From positions 62,001 through 126,000 of the forward strand of contig LDOQ01000010.1 of the NCBI GenBank assembly GCA_001887945.1: 64,000 bases of DNA, written 5' to 3'. The position numbers were made by a program, and so were the translations under genes. Numbering within the stretch: position 1 is the stretch's first letter; every line of letters begins with the position of its first letter. This DNA comes from Spraguea lophii (taxonomy: Eukaryota > Microsporidia > Spragueidae). Positions 53,564 through 63,082 of the stretch are shown piece after piece. A model generated the notes under the pieces. It saw nothing but the letters and a program-made list of their open reading frames with translations, had not been told where the DNA came from and made no database searches.

Positions 53564-53689
53564 ATGAATGAGAGAAAGGAAAATAAAGATGATAAAAATT
53601 ATAATGAATTATGTGCTATATTAGATAATCCTCTAGATGAATTTATATTTAGTAATCTATTAAAAGATGATGATTATACTTATTATTAA
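53564..53689 (+). CDS. Possible very short acidic protein (41 residues)
   Basis: Begins MNERKENKDDKNYNELCAIL and ends KDDDYTYY. It is hydrophilic and acidic with a central short helix-like segment. The case for a gene is GAACCC five nt before the ATG, the start signal used by confirmed genes here. Against it are the short length and lack of recognisable similarity. It would run opposite to the surrounding secreted genes. Confidence 0.3.
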   Translation: MNERKENKDDKNYNELCAILDNPLDEFIFSNLLKDDDYTYY

Positions 53690-53837
53690 ACAAATAAAAT
53701 TTAATGTAATTATCTTCTTTTAAATAAATATTTTTTATAACTAAAAAGACTTTAATTGGATTTTATTGTTAAATATAAATTAAAGATAGTTTATATATTT
53801 TTAACTTTAATTATTATTTTTATATACATATTTTTCT

Positions 53838-54152
53838 TGGGTTTATATGGTAATAACAAAACACCGGAGATAATTTGTTGAATTTTCTCACTCGTTAAAA
53901 AATATTTCTGAAATAAGAAAACGAAAAATGGATAGATGAGGCGTGATGTGTAACTTTACTATATTTTGTATGGTGACTTATTATTAGAATAAAGCAGTGA
54001 ATAGTTAATTCATTATAATCCTTATATTGATTTGTAATTTAATTATATTATGAAAAACGTAGAAATCATATCATGATTGAAAAAATGAAGATTACAGCAT
54101 TATGAAAATATATAACACTCTAAAATATAAAGTAAAATAGATTAATATATAG
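53838..54152 (+). mobile_element. Degenerate SINE copy
   Basis: The remnant head (TTTATATGGTAATAACAAAA) is followed by the recognisable body block ATAATCCTTATATTGATTTG and later AAGTAAAATAGATTAATATA. The 3' tail is lost. It is the most eroded of the near-full-length copies. Confidence 0.55.
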
Positions 54153-54867
54153 ATTTAATAAATTAAAATATTACAAGTATATTTATTCTCTAGATAACTT
54201 TCTAGATTTTAATAGATATTAACTTGTTAAATGTCTTGTGTTCCTGGAATAGAATAGATATTAAAATATAAGATTTATTTCTATTTTTTGATTAAAGTGT
54301 GTTATGGATTTAAAAGATTTTTCTTTAAAAAATTACATATTTCTAAATATAGTAATAAATTTTATTTATGAATAATTATTTTATCATATAATATGAGATA
54401 AGTAAAATTATTATTTTTCTTAATTCCGAATATCATGATATTTCTTAACTACTTTATAATAAACAACAAAATATAGATATTATATAAAACATATTGCTGT
54501 ATACTCATATACTAAAATTGATATATCTTTTGATAAACCTGTTTATATGATTTAATATATAAAAATTGATTAATCGCTGATATAAAATAATTAGTATGTG
54601 GGATATTAGATTTAATCTACAAATACAACAGTATGTATAATAGTAAATTTTAAATAAATATCGTGTTTTCTAATAATATAAATTTTATTATAAAATTACA
54701 TACATGATCGATCATTACAAATTCCCTGTAATATTTTAAAGGAAATACTTTATAAAAAATATTTTTAAGATGTATCGATAATTTGAAAAATTAGATAGAA
54801 TATAAATTATTGTTAACAAAAATAACATTAAATTATAATAATAAAATTTTTTCAAGAATGTTTTAAT

Positions 54868-56439
54868 TTAATAATTTCCTCGTCCTTGTAATTTAATCAT
54901 TCTTTTAATTCGTTTTTTCTCGGCCTTTAATTTTTCATTTTTTTCGACAATATAACTATTATCTTCCATATACTCCAATTTTTTATTATATACTCCATTA
55001 ATTATATCGTTAATTCGTTTTTTATAATTTTCTTTCTGGGATTCATCATCTGTTTCATTAATCATTTTTTGTAAATCGACGATTTTTAACATTTCGTTAT
55101 TATATATTGCAGACTGGTCAAAAGCAACAGAGTTGACCATCAGTTCATCTATCGTATCTTGTTTTTCAGAGCCTATATGAGAAATATTTCTTTCATATGA
55201 ATCGTTTATATGTACCCACTCATTTGTTTCAGCACCTAACTTAGCCTTTAAAGCATCTCTTACAGCTTCTCCAGATAATTTATTTATCTCGGCGTTATTC
55301 TGTGCTGTTTCTTTTAGTATTTCAAAATACTCATCAGATGCAACATTTTCATTTCCTTCGAAAACGGGATCATTAATGTCTAATGTATCCATAACTTTGG
55401 TAAATATCGTTTTTTTCTTTTTAATTAGCGCCATATCTTCATCTTCATTTTCTAATACAATATCAGAGTTGTATAAGTTGATGGGTCTTTCTTCCTCGGG
55501 ATACCCTCTTAAATTTATATATACGTTATTACAATCAGAACTATGTTCTAATACGCAATCTGGTGATGAATACGTTTCCATAAAAGATGAAGAATCTAAG
55601 GGTTGATTACTTCTAACTACTTCTGATCCTGGTGGAAGTCGAATATTAGGATGATCTACATATCTTCTTGGTCCTCTTGTGTCGGGACTGCATATATCAT
55701 AATCTTCCGCATCAGATTCATTGCAATCACCACCATCTAAATCATATATATTTTCCTCAAGTTTATATCCTTTAGATCCCTGTCCTATTCCTTGTCTTTC
55801 CATGTTTTGCGACAAATTTTCAATGTCTTTATTTTCTTCTTCAGAAAACTGAGGGAGAAATTTAGCTGGACGAAGTCTTTTTGTTCCTCTTCCTGTACCA
55901 TGAGATGATTTTCTTACAGTAGTATATTGAGTTTTAGGGTGATGGGCCGTATAAGTACGTGGTTGTTTAGGTATGACAGAAGGTGTAAAAGTCGGAACGT
56001 TAGTATTAGCGAAACCTGGTGTATATGGTACTGGCATAGTCCCGGGAAACTGAGTTTGCTGAGAGGATGGGAAATATATACTTGAAGCAGAGAAATTACT
56101 AGTAGTTGCTGTTGGTACTTGCTGTTGAAAAGATGGTCCTGGCATATTATATGATTGAGCGATTGGCATAGTAACAAATAACTGAGGCTGACTTGGCTGT
56201 CCCAAATTAACTTGTGGATACAAAGATCCTTGTGGTAAATATTGCGTTGGCATAACGGTAGTTCCTGTAGGATTGCCTGCAAAAGCTCCAGGAGTAGTTG
56301 AGTGTGTATTATATGGTATTGCTGGTGAAGGTAAACCATGAATAGATTGATTCGGAATTGGTTGTCTTGGTCTTTGTTGGTTTTGCCTACCTGGGTTTCG
56401 TGAACTAAAAACTTGTTTTAATAACAAATAAAAAAGCAT
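54868..56439 (-). CDS. Secreted protein, paralogue family B, member 2
   Basis: The 523-residue product starts with a short signal peptide (MLFYLLLKQVFSS). A Pro/Gln/Thr/Ser-rich half with a basic stretch (HGTGRGTKRLRPAKFLPQ) continues to about residue 200. The conserved half begins GPRRYVDHPNIRLPPGSEVV, has NNVYINLRGYPEEERPINLY, and ends in a Lys/Glu coiled region. Conservation with the gene at 50660 covers domain order, the block spacing and even the Pro/Gln composition of the N-terminal half. Function is unknown; a structural role in the spore or export to the host is conceivable. The promoter closely matches that of member 1. Confidence 0.75.
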   Translation of the reverse strand: MLFYLLLKQVFSSRNPGRQNQQRPRQPIPNQSIHGLPSPAIPYNTHSTTPGAFAGNPTGTTVMPTQYLPQGSLYPQVNLGQPSQPQLFVTMPIAQSYNMPGPSFQQQVPTATTSNFSASSIYFPSSQQTQFPGTMPVPYTPGFANTNVPTFTPSVIPKQPRTYTAHHPKTQYTTVRKSSHGTGRGTKRLRPAKFLPQFSEEENKDIENLSQNMERQGIGQGSKGYKLEENIYDLDGGDCNESDAEDYDICSPDTRGPRRYVDHPNIRLPPGSEVVRSNQPLDSSSFMETYSSPDCVLEHSSDCNNVYINLRGYPEEERPINLYNSDIVLENEDEDMALIKKKKTIFTKVMDTLDINDPVFEGNENVASDEYFEILKETAQNNAEINKLSGEAVRDALKAKLGAETNEWVHINDSYERNISHIGSEKQDTIDELMVNSVAFDQSAIYNNEMLKIVDLQKMINETDDESQKENYKKRINDIINGVYNKKLEYMEDNSYIVEKNEKLKAEKKRIKRMIKLQGRGNY

Positions 56440-56843
56440 AATTTTATTTTATCAAGACTATTTATAGACGATAATGACACATTTCATTTCAAAATTTTCA
56501 TTTTAGATAAAAACTTGAAGGGAACCATTTTTAAATATTTAAATATACATTATATTTAAATTTTATAATTAAATAACCATTCGTTTGATATGTGTCTAAC
56601 AAATTTACGTTTTTCGGCATATTTTTTTGAAAAAATTTTTCAATTAATAATAAAAAATCTTTTATACCCAAATTATGTTATAAAATAAAATAATTATATA
56701 TTTTATTTCATAATTTTATTTTAGATTTTAAAAATTTCAAAAACGGGATTTTGGTATCTATTTTATTTTTTTAAATGAACTTTTTTATTATATTTTGTAT
56801 GTAACTTTAATATAAATATTTAAAAATATAAAGAAAATAAATT
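56440..56843. other. Intergenic spacer within the secreted cluster
   Basis: AT-rich. It holds the promoter element of the gene ending at 56439; nothing else is seen. Confidence 0.5.
56459..56481 (-). promoter_or_regulatory. Promoter element of family B member 2
   Basis: TATAAATA (56459-56466) is 19 nt before the ATG. TGTCA lies nine nt further upstream, preceded by GAAATGAAATG. Both spacings equal those before the gene at 50660. Confidence 0.6.
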
Positions 56844-58223
56844 TTATTCTTTTGACATTGCATTCAATATTGATTCTAATCTATATTTCTCATCTTCAAG
56901 TCTATCAATTTTTCCAACCAATTCACTATAATCCAAATACAACTGAAGTCTTTTTGAATATGCATTTTTGACTTCTTCCTTTATTATTGCTCTTAATTCT
57001 TGTTTTTCGATATCATTTTTTGCTTCAAGTATTTCATTTTGTATTGTTGAGATTACATTTTCAACCATATAAGCGTGATCTCCCATTCCAACAAAGATAA
57101 ATGAATCGTAAATTAGTTCATCAATAATTTTTTTTGAATAAGTAGACCATGTTTCGGACTGTTCATCATATGCTTTATTAATGTCTTCGAAATCTTCTCC
57201 GTCAGCATCTAATTTATCCGCGAGAGCTATTAGAATTATTTCTGAGATATCTTTATATATACAAAAATTATTTTCCGCTGTCTCTATAACAATTTTTATA
57301 AATTTATGTTTGTCAATGGTAGTTGTTCCATCCGTAATTGGTTCATTAATTTCCAAGTTGTCCGATTCCATATTAACAAGATTTCGTTTCCTTTTTAAAA
57401 AATATTTTTTGATTTTTAAATCAGATACCTCCAATCTAGAATTATGCTGAAATATTACTGGTATGTCTTCTTTTAAATACCCTCTGAGATTAATTAATAT
57501 GGAACTTTCATTATAGGTGTAATCAAATATGCAATCATTTGATTTATAAAAGTCTTCAAATGTTCCTCTATCCTGCGTTTTATACTTATGTAATGTCGTT
57601 CCAGGTTGTAACATAATTCCTGGCCTTTCGAGAACTTTCTCTGTAACCTTCACATCTGCAGAAACATCATAATCAAATTCAGAACACTCACTACTAGTGG
57701 TATCATTATTTTCTATATCATTTGCATTATCAGATTCGTTGATTTTTTTGTCGCGATTAATAATATTAGACATATTTTTTGTTCCAATTCCATTTCCTAT
57801 CCCAGGTATACAAAAAAATGTTGGTTTATTTCCATTAATATTGTTAAACTGTTTTTTTGAAATTTCCTGTTGTTGGTCAATATTATTTTCTGTCATATAA
57901 TTTCCTGTATGTCTTTGAGTTAGTGTCAGCTGCGAATGTAATTTCGGGTTGTACGGGAATTGACGTATATGTGATTGACTATTCCGCATCACTAAACTCG
58001 ATTTTTGCGCTATGGTAGACGTAGAATTGCTATTATTATTTTCAATGAAATAATTTGAAACTGGTTCTCTAAGTATTGGATGTTCAGACATATCATTTGA
58101 AGATGTTACGATATTAGAGCTAGATTGCTCTGAAGAAAGATTTACTTTTTCTTTTCCATCCATATTGTCATTTTCCCGAGAACTATAAATATATCCGAGA
58201 TTGAAAATTAAATAAAAATACAT
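56844..58223 (-). CDS. Secreted protein, paralogue family B, member 3
   Basis: The 459-residue product has a signal peptide (MYFYLIFNLGYIYSS) and a Ser/Asn-rich first half lacking the Pro bias of the other members. It keeps the family blocks: VLERPGIMLQPGTTLHKYK, SSILINLRGYLKEDIPVIF, and a C-terminal coiled region ending LVGKIDRLEDEKYRLESIL. It is the most diverged of the three. TATAAAAA lies 20 nt before the ATG, but the TGTCA element at the fixed spacing is absent. The three genes are on the same strand within 7.6 kb, consistent with tandem duplication. Confidence 0.72.
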   Translation of the reverse strand: MYFYLIFNLGYIYSSRENDNMDGKEKVNLSSEQSSSNIVTSSNDMSEHPILREPVSNYFIENNNSNSTSTIAQKSSLVMRNSQSHIRQFPYNPKLHSQLTLTQRHTGNYMTENNIDQQQEISKKQFNNINGNKPTFFCIPGIGNGIGTKNMSNIINRDKKINESDNANDIENNDTTSSECSEFDYDVSADVKVTEKVLERPGIMLQPGTTLHKYKTQDRGTFEDFYKSNDCIFDYTYNESSILINLRGYLKEDIPVIFQHNSRLEVSDLKIKKYFLKRKRNLVNMESDNLEINEPITDGTTTIDKHKFIKIVIETAENNFCIYKDISEIILIALADKLDADGEDFEDINKAYDEQSETWSTYSKKIIDELIYDSFIFVGMGDHAYMVENVISTIQNEILEAKNDIEKQELRAIIKEEVKNAYSKRLQLYLDYSELVGKIDRLEDEKYRLESILNAMSKE

Positions 58224-58626
58224 AAGACTTTCATATAATTTTCTTTTTATAATTTTTAAAAAAATGTCATTATTTTACATTCAACGTCAAAATATGGAAT
58301 TTAAAATGTCAAATATTTAGTTCTAAATCATATATAAACAGTATTTTTTAAACGAAGCTATATATGATATAAATTTTATATTTTATTGTTAATTTATTTT
58401 ATAAAATTAATGACAGTATAATGTGTTAAAATTTATCAAATTAAAAAATATTAATATTGCATTCAATTGACTTTTATTTATACATTCATATGTCTCCTTT
58501 TTCTTTATGTAAATCAATATGATTTATAAAATTACTCATATTTTCGTTAAACTAAATTTCAAAATATAACAGAATGGTAGAAGGAAATTGTGTTATTTTC
58601 TCAAAAATTTTCTATAATAACCATTT

Positions 58627-59106
58627 TTTTACTAATGAACTTTTATTTAGCAAAGTTCCCTGGCCAGTTTCGGCCTACCATGGTCTGTGACCTTCGGTTC
58701 CTCAAACGAATCTAAGATTGTACTAATTGGTTTCGCTACATATATGCATTAATCTCGTCTTATTTTATGTTACAGGGTGTTAAGGGTTTGTGTATGGTGC
58801 GCGTCATCGCTCCCTCTCGGCTTTTAATGAATTCCCAACGTTTTTCGTTGCATAATATTGACTGAGTCACAAATCAACACAGGGATTGCAATTACATCAG
58901 CTAAACATTATTTTAATCTAGTAGTGGAGCTATCATACAAGACACAGTTAATGTTGCGCTATCGAACCTCACTCACTCAACAATCTTTTTCTTCTCTTCT
59001 GCTTTATTATTATTTTTTTTTGAAAATTTTTCTGGATGAGGGATTCAAACCCGCCAGGCTTGGGATTTGGTTACCACTCCACGACCACTGGCCAAGCGGG
59101 ACTCTA
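58627..59106 (-). mobile_element. tRNA-derived SINE, best-preserved copy with 14-bp TSD
   Basis: On the minus strand it has a tRNA-like head (CGCTTGGCCAGTGGTCGTGG, GTGGTAACCAAATCCCAAG, B box GGGTTTGAATCCC), then an A-rich link. The family body follows, with TGCAATCCCTGTGTTGATTT and CATATATGTAGCGAAACC. The 3' end reads CATGGTAGGCCGAAACTGGC, CAGGGAACTTTGC and TAAATAAAAG. It is flanked by perfect 14-bp direct repeats TATAATAACCATTT (58613-58626 and 59107-59120). Relatively high G+C and near-consensus boxes suggest it is the youngest copy. Confidence 0.92.
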
Positions 59107-59173
59107 TATAATAACCATTTAAATCTTCTTTTAAGTTGCTGATATAATTGTAGCATCTGAAAAAAATAAAAAA

Positions 59174-60113
59174 ATGCTTGTGAAATACTTATATTATACC
59201 TTTTTGAAAAAAAATTTTTTTATATGTTTGTGATGGCAATAAAAAAAATAATAAATTACTAAGTTTATTAAAATAGAATACGCTTCTTTATTTTCATTTC
59301 TTAAAAAAACAATCAATAACAGATAATATTTTAATTGTGATGAATTATACGCTCTTTTTATATATATTAATAAATTCCACATCACGCTCCTTCTATAGCA
59401 TTTGGATGTAGTCGTGAAATTGTATTAATAAAAGATATAATATGGTTTACAATTGAATGAAAATAGTTTTTATGAATATTATTATAGCCTCTCCAACAAT
59501 CTGTGTAAATAATGTTATTTTTTATAATATGTTTTTCACAAAATTTGTTTATTTCATCTTTATTTCTTCTAATGTCGGCTGTAATGCTATTTTTCTCTAA
59601 CTTATCCTCTCCACAACTCCCAGAGTCTAAGTTCTCTCTATTCTATGGCTTTTATTATATTTTATCCTGTCAAATTTAGATTTATTGATTTCTACAATGA
59701 CTTTTTTCTCAACCATTTAATATTTCTAGTATGTTTTAATACAACTTTCTCTATTATTTTAGTTATTTTACTTATTGTTTTTATGTTTACGTTATATAAT
59801 AATCTAATACTCTTTTTACCTATTAAAATGTTATATATTAATGAAATAACTTTATCCCGATTTGGTTTTAAATTAAAAAAAGAGTTTTTAGTAATAAAAA
59901 TTTCGGGGTTTTCTACATTTTATCGATTTTTTAACATTTTTCACAGTGCTCATCTTACCGAGATAATGTTTACACACTATCTAATTGTTTTTCATTCTTT
60001 TTATCTTATATATATCTTCTTAAAATACTCTACTGGTATTTTTTTGGTGTCATCACAAGGGTAAAAAACAATTCAATGTCTTTCAAAAGAACATATTGTA
60101 GGTATCTAAGCTC
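59174..60113 (-). mobile_element. Decayed Merlin/IS1595-type DNA transposon
   Basis: The minus strand starts MELRYLQYVLLKDIELFF (from about 60113), equivalent to the start of the copy at 21157. Near 59400-59530 it contains IYTDCWRGYNNIHKNYFHSI followed by VNHIISFINTISRLHPNAIE. These are the ISXO2/IS1595 catalytic-core marks D-C-W-R-G-Y and NH...F...(G)xHxNxIE. A C-terminal piece (MMWNLLIYIKRAYNSSQLKY) continues in another frame at 59194-59385. Many stops break it. Inverted repeats at about 59180-59236 and 60047-60108 match those of the other copy. Confidence 0.85.
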
Positions 60114-60478
60114 CATTACTTGTATAAAATTTTTAAAGGGAACATTTTATTATTTGCTACATTAACAATTATAATTAAAACCATTCTATTATTACATATT
60201 TTTGCTAATCTTTTGAAACAATATTATAATCGATTTTATTTTTAACATTTTAATCTCCTCTTTTTTATAATTATATTTCTATGATTTTCTTCAAAAGAAC
60301 TTAAATTACAAAAAAAAATTATCTTATATAAAAACCATATATTATTATATAATATTTTCTTATGTTTATTATTAGCTCATATTTTATTAAGTGATTTAAT
60401 CTTTATTGTTACTAATCTTAAAATTTTATAGATAAAGAACTAAAGTAATTTAAAATTTATTTTTCATAAAATTTTATT

Positions 60479-61489
60479 TTACTGATTTTTCATTTTTTTA
60501 ACGCTTGCATCATCTTCAATTTTCACCTTCGCTTTTTCTTTTTCTCCATCATCTTCATCTTTTTCATCCATATTTTCGTCATATTCGACTTGATTATCTT
60601 CTTCGCAGATTTCTTCAAACTCTTCACATTCCGTAATTTCTTCGCCGGTCCAATTTATTTGAAATGATGTTATTATAGGAGGATCTGATAATTCTGCTTG
60701 TATTTTTTTCATATTAAAAATATAATTATTTATAACCAATTTATCTTCTTCAGTCACATCCTTTTCATCTTCACCATATTTTTTATCTACTTCTTTTTCC
60801 AATTCTTCTTGTACTTCTTCAAAAGAAGAGGAATGAACTTCTTCATCTTTTGATTTTTCTTCTTCCACAAAATAATTATCTTTCTCGAATTTAGATTCTA
60901 CCAATCCCTCTTCTTTCATTTGCTCAGAGATTTCTTTATATCCACGCACATTCTCACCATCTTTTTCATCTTTATTTTCTTCCTCTACTAATTCCTCTTC
61001 ATCATCATCTTTCTCCACGAATTCGCCCATTTCTTCCATATCACCATCCTCTTCCTCTTCTGCATCACTACCACCTTCTATTGTATAATCATCCTCCATT
61101 ATAACCTCATCCATAACCAACTCTTCATTTGGAACACCTGGATATTCTACATTAACAAAATATCCGACCTTAGAAAATATCTGATTTTTATATTTTAAAT
61201 TAACCAACAGAGAAGTAACACCAAATAAATGTTTTTCAGGTATTTCTCTAATATTAACAGGATCTACATCTATATCAAAGCATATCCTACCCACTGGAAA
61301 AGGCCCAACCTCACCACAAAATAATTTCTGATCAAACTCCTCCGTCTCGGAAATAACACCATAAATCACTTCTATCTCAACATCGTCCACCTGTTCTTTA
61401 CAATCCATAACTATATTAAATGTCATAGGATCAGATAATAGATATTTAAATTTAGAAGGTGTAATACTCCGTATAAATAAAGGTTCCAT
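60479..61489 (-). CDS. ASF1: Histone chaperone Asf1 with internal acidic insertion
   Basis: Asf1 carries histone H3-H4 dimers for nucleosome assembly. In the 336-residue product the immunoglobulin-like core is split. Residues 1-118 hold VEIEVIYGVISETEEFDQKL, CGEVGPFPVGRICFDIDVD, LFGVTSLLVNLKYKNQIFSK and VGYFVNVEYPG. The last strand, AELSDPPIITSFQINWTGEE (about 265-284), comes only after a roughly 130-residue Glu/Asp/Lys-rich insert. In other eukaryotes these parts are separated by about 20 residues and the acidic tail is C-terminal; here an acidic tail is present as well. The ATG after ACCCA starts at the core. The upstream open frame is AT-rich hydrophobic sequence and is not used. Confidence 0.9.
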   Translation of the reverse strand: MEPLFIRSITPSKFKYLLSDPMTFNIVMDCKEQVDDVEIEVIYGVISETEEFDQKLFCGEVGPFPVGRICFDIDVDPVNIREIPEKHLFGVTSLLVNLKYKNQIFSKVGYFVNVEYPGVPNEELVMDEVIMEDDYTIEGGSDAEEEEDGDMEEMGEFVEKDDDEEELVEEENKDEKDGENVRGYKEISEQMKEEGLVESKFEKDNYFVEEEKSKDEEVHSSSFEEVQEELEKEVDKKYGEDEKDVTEEDKLVINNYIFNMKKIQAELSDPPIITSFQINWTGEEITECEEFEEICEEDNQVEYDENMDEKDEDDGEKEKAKVKIEDDASVKKMKNQ

Positions 61490-61735
61490 TGGGTATAAAA
61501 ATAAAGAAAACAAAAAAGGGAAAGAGAAAATATAAACATAAAGTAAATAAAGAATAAAAGGGAAAAAGTAAAAGGTAAATGAAAACAGAAAGTAAATAAA
61601 AATAAAAAGGAATATAAAATAACAACGAAAAAATAAATATAAAGCAAAATGTAACAACAAAAACAACATCAAAATCACGAACACCAAAAACAAAAATAAC
61701 AATATAATAATAATAAATATAATAACATTTATTAT

Positions 61736-62341
61736 TTAATCAATTACCAATCTTTCTATCTTCTTATACAATTCATCATCATAATCATCCATTATCACTG
61801 GTACACTATAAATTATTTTAGTAGTAAAATAATATTTATAAAGATAATGAATAAACAATAAAAAATTAATAATACCAATATCTGTATAATAAACCAATGG
61901 TATTAAAAATATTTTATATTTTCTAAAAAAAAATATAAAATCAAATATAAAATAATAATAATCATTATAATACAATGTTACATATATAAAATATAAAATA
62001 ATAAATATATGTGTATACCATGCAACTATATTTACATTCTTTTTATATATATCATTATATCTTATAAAATTATATTTTATAGATTGTATTACCCTTTGCT
62101 TACAATCTTTACAAAATAATGATTTTTTTATATAATCTTCAATATCTGAACATATTATCTTTCCTTTCTTATTTTTACATTTGTTACATAATCTAGATAA
62201 TATAGATTGATGGATAGGAGTAGGTATCCAATCATTATTTTCTATATGATAATATATATTACATTTACTACAGAATATTTTGTTATAAAGAAATATAAGA
62301 TTTTTATTACAACAAAATTTACATTCTACAGGATTCTTCAT
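61736..62341 (-). CDS. Zinc-finger membrane protein, possibly Ima1/Samp1-like
   Basis: The 201-residue product has an N-terminal zinc-binding region with CxxC pairs: CKFCCNKNL, CSKC, CNKCKNK, CKDC. Hydrophobic segments follow (about 108-125, 128-140, 145-165). The order C-x2-C ... C-x2-C, then 'W.PTP..QS', then C-x2-C with further cysteines resembles the Ima1/Samp1 N-terminal domain of inner-nuclear-membrane proteins. Family members bind the LINC complex and centromeric chromatin. The protein is far shorter than Ima1, so this is tentative; a generic zinc-finger membrane protein is the alternative. TCCCTT precedes the ATG. Confidence 0.5.
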   Translation of the reverse strand: MKNPVECKFCCNKNLIFLYNKIFCSKCNIYYHIENNDWIPTPIHQSILSRLCNKCKNKKGKIICSDIEDYIKKSLFCKDCKQRVIQSIKYNFIRYNDIYKKNVNIVAWYTHIFIILYFIYVTLYYNDYYYFIFDFIFFFRKYKIFLIPLVYYTDIGIINFLLFIHYLYKYYFTTKIIYSVPVIMDDYDDELYKKIERLVID

Positions 62342-62560
62342 AAGGGAGGATATAATAAAAAAAAGTAAAAAAAGATATATACTCCTTTATTTAATAATGA
62401 TAATAATGATGATATTTATGAATGATGAATAAATGATAATAATAGTAATTATAATGGATAACAATGAGTAATTTTATTGATGGTTATTCATATAATATAT
62501 GATGGTTATCTATCACGCTCATTACCATTCTTATTATAACTATTAGCCATTACTCATTGC

Positions 62561-63082
62561 TTATATTAATTTTATTATTGTTACTATGATAAGTATAATA
62601 CTTATTACTATAAATATTTTTATAATATTCTGTTTTCTTTTTTTATTGTTTAATTTTCTATTTAGTTCTTCTACTGTATTTTCTGTGTTATATTTCTGTT
62701 GTTGTATTTTTGTTGCTATATTATCTATTCCTTCTTTCTGTGTTTCTATTAGATGGTTTATAATAGAATTTATTTCTACTATTTCTTCTATTCTTTCATT
62801 TATTATGGAGATTTTATTTTTTCTTTCGTAGGTTTTTTGTAGTTTGTATTGATTGTTTAATAATGGTATGTGTACTGTGGATTCATTGGCAATTATTCTG
62901 TATCTGTTAAATTCTTTTATAAAATTATCTCTGTCTGTTTTGGAACATTCTTTGGATATGGCTTGTTTGTAGTATTTTTTTACTATTTCTTTTGTTTCTA
63001 ATAATATACTGGGATTGTAATTTTTTTCTAATGTGTTTAAATGGTGGTGGAGAGATATAATAGTTTTTTTAAGTGAAGACAT
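62561..63082 (-). CDS. Syntaxin-type (Qa) SNARE
   Basis: A tail-anchored SNARE that drives membrane fusion in the secretory or endosomal system. The 173-residue product has an N-terminal helical region (about 1-85) and a SNARE motif (about 90-148): INERIEEIVEINSIINHLIE, TQKEGIDNIATKIQQQ, then NTVEELNRKL. The zero-layer Gln lies in ETQKEGID, aligned with the Q of syntaxin 'xxQxxxID'. A C-terminal membrane anchor follows (152-173). The Habc part is shortened. The exact compartment cannot be told. TATAAAA lies 19 nt before the ATG, and there is no CCC. Confidence 0.82.
   Translation of the reverse strand: MSSLKKTIISLHHHLNTLEKNYNPSILLETKEIVKKYYKQAISKECSKTDRDNFIKEFNRYRIIANESTVHIPLLNNQYKLQKTYERKNKISIINERIEEIVEINSIINHLIETQKEGIDNIATKIQQQKYNTENTVEELNRKLNNKKRKQNIIKIFIVISIILIIVTIIKLI

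Larger units (their letters stand above)
53423..54867. other. Intergenic region with a short ORF and a SINE relic
   Basis: Contains the possible 41-codon gene at 53564-53689 and a degenerate SINE at 53838-54152. The remainder is AT-rich without a gene. Confidence 0.5.
58224..60478. other. 2.3 kb repeat-rich intergenic region
   Basis: Contains the best-bounded SINE (58627-59106) and a Merlin relic (59174-60113). A plus-strand open frame at 59645-60064 is antisense to the Merlin transposase and is not a gene. 60114-60478 is AT-rich without features. Confidence 0.6.

Noticed and set aside
59645..60064. Plus-strand 139-codon hydrophobic open frame, similar to a minus-strand frame at 21244-21615
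   Set aside because: The two resemble each other only because both are antisense to the Merlin transposase; the sense strand carries the recognisable transposase motifs.
61490..61702. Upstream hydrophobic extension of the Asf1 open frame
   Set aside because: It is Phe/Leu-only noise. The Asf1 core starts right after ACCCA-ATG at 61489, so a signal-peptide reading is not credible.
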